DNA of 64,000 nucleotides, from assembly GCA_937775295.1 (NCBI GenBank), contig CALKBZ010000010.1, forward strand, positions 22,483-86,482, in the 5' to 3' direction. How positions within the stretch are numbered: the first letter of the stretch is position 1; the number at the start of each line of letters is the position of its first letter. Below, in pieces: positions 60,949 to 64,000 of the stretch. This DNA is from an uncultured Opitutales bacterium. Its GTDB lineage: Bacteria > Verrucomicrobiota > Verrucomicrobiia > Opitutales > Coraliomargaritaceae. The position numbers and the translations under genes are program-made. The notes below the pieces were generated by a model. The model ran no database searches. It was not told where the DNA came from and saw only the letters and a program-made list of their open reading frames with translations.

Positions 60949-62187
60949 GTGAAAGACGCCGCCCCAACATTGACCCCGACTGAACCTGCCCCGGCAGAGC
61001 AAGTGCTGGTCTTACCCGGATACCTGTTTTTCATCGAAACCATCCTGGTGCCCGTCGACTTGGAGCCTGCTGAAATCCCAGATTTTATTGAGCTGAGCCT
61101 TGAATCCATTGCGCCATTTCCTATAGAGCAACTGAATTGGGGATTCCTTTATAATGAAGACGCTCCCACGATTCTCGTCTATGCGACTCACCGGGATCGT
61201 CTCAAAAATGCCGGCTACAACGATTTGCAGGCCTACGCATGGGTGTTGCCAGACTTCGCGACATTGACTGGCGCATGCTTTCCAGACCAAACGTTAGTTA
61301 CACTGGAATCTGCCAACAATCTCAGTCTACTGTTATTTGATAAGGGCGTGAGCATTCCGCATATTGCGCTAGTTGCCTCACTGGCGAACGGCGACGTTGA
61401 TCAGGCACTAAAAGAGCTCATGGCCAGTGCACCCGACTTACCCAAGGCTGCTGCCACGCTAAGAGTACGCACTGGCGCTATCGGACTGAGCGAGCAAGGA
61501 CTAGCTAGTTTTAATCAGGAATCAGCCGACGATTCAAGTAGCGCCCTTGAATATGGTGCATGGACGACATTGGCACCCACTGAGGCACAACTCTGGCAAT
61601 CGGATGTGCGCAGCGCGGATTTCAAGCTGACCGAGCGCAGCACCCGACGCCTTGGCACCCTACTGATGCGAATCACTGCTTGGGCTGCGATCTTCGCGCT
61701 GGTACTGGTCGGCATCGAGATTCTGCTACTCGCTAGCCAAGCTTGGCTCAGCACAGTTGATAAACAGATCGAAAGCCAGCGCACCGCCGTTCTTATGATC
61801 GAAGACAAACAGGCGCTAATGGTCAAATTGGAGCAAGTCGCCAAAAATGAGCTGCGCCCCATCGCCATCCTTGATGCCGCCAACAACATTCGTCTCAAAC
61901 TGAAGCTCGGCATCGAATATGACAATGTCATTGTAGAAGGTGAAAACCACATCACCATTGAAGGTAAGGCGACCAGTATCAACGCGCTCAACAGCTACAC
62001 CGATAGTTTGAAACAGTCCGATCAATTCACGCTCATCGCTGGCCCTGAATTATTTACCCGAGCAGGAGAGACCACCTTCAAAGTGACTCTAGCTTACACG
62101 CACATACAAGTCGTTGCTCCTGTGGAAGCAAAAGAAACTCAAGTAGCTCCCGAGAATACAACATCCACCGAGGAGGCCAAAATCTGA
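60949..62187 (+). CDS. gspL: GspL/PilMN-like inner membrane assembly protein
   Basis: The 412-residue protein starts with GTG (60949) after a 37-base gap. It has a cytoplasmic N-terminal region (to about 240) with an actin-like fold remnant (FIELSLESIAPFPIEQLNWG), a single transmembrane helix (about 245-268, LLMRITAWAAIFALVLVGIEILLL), a periplasmic coiled-coil/ferredoxin-like domain with DNVIVEGENHITIEGKATSI, and a Pro/Glu-rich tail. Position between gspK and gspM identifies it as GspL, although the sequence is closer to PilM/PilN fusions than to proteobacterial GspL. Its stop overlaps the start of gspM (TGATG). Confidence 0.75.
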   Translation: MKDAAPTLTPTEPAPAEQVLVLPGYLFFIETILVPVDLEPAEIPDFIELSLESIAPFPIEQLNWGFLYNEDAPTILVYATHRDRLKNAGYNDLQAYAWVLPDFATLTGACFPDQTLVTLESANNLSLLLFDKGVSIPHIALVASLANGDVDQALKELMASAPDLPKAAATLRVRTGAIGLSEQGLASFNQESADDSSSALEYGAWTTLAPTEAQLWQSDVRSADFKLTERSTRRLGTLLMRITAWAAIFALVLVGIEILLLASQAWLSTVDKQIESQRTAVLMIEDKQALMVKLEQVAKNELRPIAILDAANNIRLKLKLGIEYDNVIVEGENHITIEGKATSINALNSYTDSLKQSDQFTLIAGPELFTRAGETTFKVTLAYTHIQVVAPVEAKETQVAPENTTSTEEAKI

Positions 62188-62747
62188 TGCACCACAGCCT
62201 CAAACAAGCGAAGCGGCTGTTGCTGCGTATGACGGTGCGTGAGAAAACCCTGACACTCTCTTTCATTCTCGTCATACTATTCATTTGGACGGGGAATCTA
62301 TTGAATCGCAGTTCAGCGTGGAACGACAACCGTAAGCAAGCTCAGGCGGATCTACAGAACCAGCAACAATGGCTCGACCGTAGCGAGCAATTCACCGTCG
62401 GTCTTGCCAATGCGCTTGAGCGAGTGGACCCCAAGAAGACCTATGCTGGATCGCAGCTCTCGGGGCGTATTGACAGTATTTTGCGCCAAGTCGCACTGTC
62501 TGGCTCGGCAGATATAGACTCCGTGCAAACCCGCGAAAGCGAGATTTTCAATGATCATGACATGCGCATGCGACTGAGCCGAATATCTATTGCGCAATTG
62601 ATTCTATTCAACAATCTACTCAGTCAAGAAACTCCTTATATTAACCTCCAGAGCGTCCGCGTAACTAAGAACCGACGTAATCCCGAAGAACTGGATGTCC
62701 GCTTTAAAATAAACTCTTTCGATCTGAATGAGGCCGTGAACCAATAA
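62187..62747 (+). CDS. gspM: GspM-like inner membrane protein
   Basis: The 186-residue protein has one N-terminal transmembrane helix (about 21-39, LTLSFILVILFIWTGNLL) followed by a coiled-coil segment and a small domain (to 186) ending RFKINSFDLNEAVNQ. This is the layout of GspM/PilO-type proteins that pair with GspL. Sequence similarity is weak and the call rests mostly on topology and on position next to gspL. It is followed after 28 bases by gspD. Confidence 0.7.
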   Translation: MHHSLKQAKRLLLRMTVREKTLTLSFILVILFIWTGNLLNRSSAWNDNRKQAQADLQNQQQWLDRSEQFTVGLANALERVDPKKTYAGSQLSGRIDSILRQVALSGSADIDSVQTRESEIFNDHDMRMRLSRISIAQLILFNNLLSQETPYINLQSVRVTKNRRNPEELDVRFKINSFDLNEAVNQ

Positions 62748-62775
62748 GACGAATCCGCCCAGCGCTCTTTCGATC

Positions 62776-64000
62776 ATGAATTCCATCTTTCGCACATTTC
62801 CGCTCTTTATTAGCCTGCTCCTCGCATGCGTCGCGACCAGTCACGCACAGGAAGCGTCTACGCTGACGACAGATCCGGTCGATTCGATCATTCCACTTGA
62901 GCCACAAGTTGAGAATCCGGATGAAATAATAGGCCTGATCGTGCTCAGCGATGAGACCGCGCTACAAGTGCTCGATATGCTGGAGAAGATGACTGGCAAG
63001 ATCATCCTGCGCCGCCAAGATATTGCCGCGGTAAAAATCAATTTTAATTCCCGTGGCGAACTCACCAAAGGTGAAGCCGTGCTGGCCCTTGAAAGTTTGC
63101 TCAGCCTCAATTCAATCATGCTCACCGATATGGGCGGCCGCTTCATGAAGGCCGTGCCCGCCACCAGCGTGAACAGCCATGTGCCCGAAATGATTGTCGG
63201 CAGCACGCTGGGCTTGCCCGCGAGTCAACAAATCTACGCTAAACTGTTTAAGTTCGATTACTTACAGGCCGAAGTTACTAGTGGCACCGTCGTCACTCCG
63301 CTCCTGTCGCAAAACTCCAGCGTCATTGTCTTCCCCAAGTCCAACGCAATGCTGATCACCGATGCACTGATCAACTTGCAACGCATCGAGCGTATTATCG
63401 GCGAAATGGATAAGCCGCAGGAAATTCGCGAAGAGATCCAGTTCATCAAGCTGGATTACATCCAAGCCGCAGAGATGCAGCAACGCATCGAAAACTTAAT
63501 TTCAGGCCCACTAAAAAATTACTTGGAAGGCACTACCAGTGTGACCGCCGACGAGCGCACCAACCAACTGATTCTGATCACCCACCCCGGTAATCTCGAA
63601 GTGATCATGAACGTCATCGAAAACGTCGATGTCGATGCCGCACCGCTCACTAGCAGCGAGGTGTTCCCGCTGCGTCAGGCCAAGGCCGAAGAAGTGGTGC
63701 CCATCATCGAAGAAATCATTTCCGGCCAAAAAGAAGGCCGCGAAGAGGATGCCAAGACGGAGATCAAAGAGAACAACAACTCCAATAAGAGTAACCAGCA
63801 GCCGATTCCTCAGCCTGCAGCCCAAGTCGCCACCCAAACGACAACGACTAGCAGCTCCAGCAATAGTTCACTGCAATTTTCAAACTTTGTCGGACTCTCT
63901 GCGGATGAGCGCACCAATTCGATCGTCGCTTACGGTACACATAGTGATCTCAAGACACTGAAAGACTTAATCGATAAAATTGATATTCCGCTCCCTCAAG
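62776..64000 (+). CDS. gspD: Type II secretion secretin GspD, N-terminal part (cut by window edge)
   Basis: The frame is open from ATG 62776 to the window end (408 codons, no stop). A signal peptide (MNSIFRTFPLFISLLLACVATSHA) is followed by an N0 domain (ALQVLDMLEKMTGKIILRRQ, about 57-76) and N1-N3 secretin repeats. The N1 segment is LITDALINLQRIERIIGEMD and the N2 segment is VTADERTNQLILITHPGNLE. N3 contains a low-complexity insert rich in Asn, Gln, Ser and Thr (about 330-365), followed by ADERTNSIVAYGTHSDLKTL. The secretin channel domain lies beyond the window. GspD forms the outer-membrane pore. Confidence 0.92.
   Translation, partial: MNSIFRTFPLFISLLLACVATSHAQEASTLTTDPVDSIIPLEPQVENPDEIIGLIVLSDETALQVLDMLEKMTGKIILRRQDIAAVKINFNSRGELTKGEAVLALESLLSLNSIMLTDMGGRFMKAVPATSVNSHVPEMIVGSTLGLPASQQIYAKLFKFDYLQAEVTSGTVVTPLLSQNSSVIVFPKSNAMLITDALINLQRIERIIGEMDKPQEIREEIQFIKLDYIQAAEMQQRIENLISGPLKNYLEGTTSVTADERTNQLILITHPGNLEVIMNVIENVDVDAAPLTSSEVFPLRQAKAEEVVPIIEEIISGQKEGREEDAKTEIKENNNSNKSNQQPIPQPAAQVATQTTTTSSSSNSSLQFSNFVGLSADERTNSIVAYGTHSDLKTLKDLIDKIDIPLPQ

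Overview
This window looks like a chromosomal segment of a Verrucomicrobiota bacterium, most likely of the Opitutae (Puniceicoccales/Coraliomargarita-like) group. That placement is an inference from gene content and gene order: a MoxR/DUF58/vWA 'Bat' operon with fused members, SUI1-type initiation factor, SulP plus Usp, a general-secretion pseudopilin cluster starting at gspG, and many small palindromic repeats. No rRNA, tRNA, phage, transposase or CRISPR array was recognised. Most of the window is ordinary housekeeping sequence, with short decayed stretches between the operons.

Layout: 1-2326 (minus) is a decayed three-gene operon: retropepsin-like lipoprotein, UUP1-type inactive transglutaminase/7TM protein and the first codons of an ATP-grasp glutamate-ligase-like gene. 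2544-11109 (plus) is a tightly overlapping Bat operon (MoxR ATPase, DUF58, a BatD-like membrane protein carrying an in-frame palindromic repeat insert, vWA BatA, BatB fused to a TPR region, BatD fused to a BatE-like TPR/SH3 region). 11295-11797 is a gene remnant. 11810-17443 (minus) is sucA-sucB-lpd (2-oxoglutarate dehydrogenase). 17657-18745 (plus) holds a small protein, a SUI1 factor and another small protein. 18807-26881 (minus) carries an HI0933-type flavoprotein, a cytidylate-kinase-like protein, an ABC-F ATPase, aldose 1-epimerase, a tandem universal stress protein and a SulP transporter. 27136-30591 (plus) is a SWIM/SNF2 helicase. 30781-31819 (minus) is rplU-rpmA with its terminator and a gene remnant. 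31962-36834 (plus) is a Fur-family regulator, a TPR protein, an ABC exporter and priA. 36912-44608 (minus) is fabD, lepA, lepB, a second HI0933-type flavoprotein and malQ. 44916-48869 (minus) is gap, pgk, tpiA and another remnant. 49259-50359 (plus) is a fatty acid desaturase, 50618-53053 (minus) a pullulanase-type debranching enzyme, 53245-56981 (plus) mnmA, xthA, thiL and tsaE, and 57349-64000 (plus) a type II secretion-like cluster gspG-H-I-J-K-L-M-D, with gspD running off the window.

Functionally the segment covers central carbon metabolism (lower glycolysis, TCA cycle), starch/glycogen breakdown (debranching enzyme plus amylomaltase), envelope processes (Bat complex, signal peptidase, secretion), DNA repair and replication restart, and translation. 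The most unusual features are: (i) palindromic repeat arrays that sit in frame inside two protein genes (5070-5218 and 59641-59856) without breaking them; (ii) the disrupted retropepsin/UUP1/ATP-grasp operon; (iii) BatB-BatC and BatD-BatE type fusions; (iv) a terminator-like hairpin directly in front of the SulP start codon; (v) several unannotated gene remnants with membrane or conserved-looking segments.
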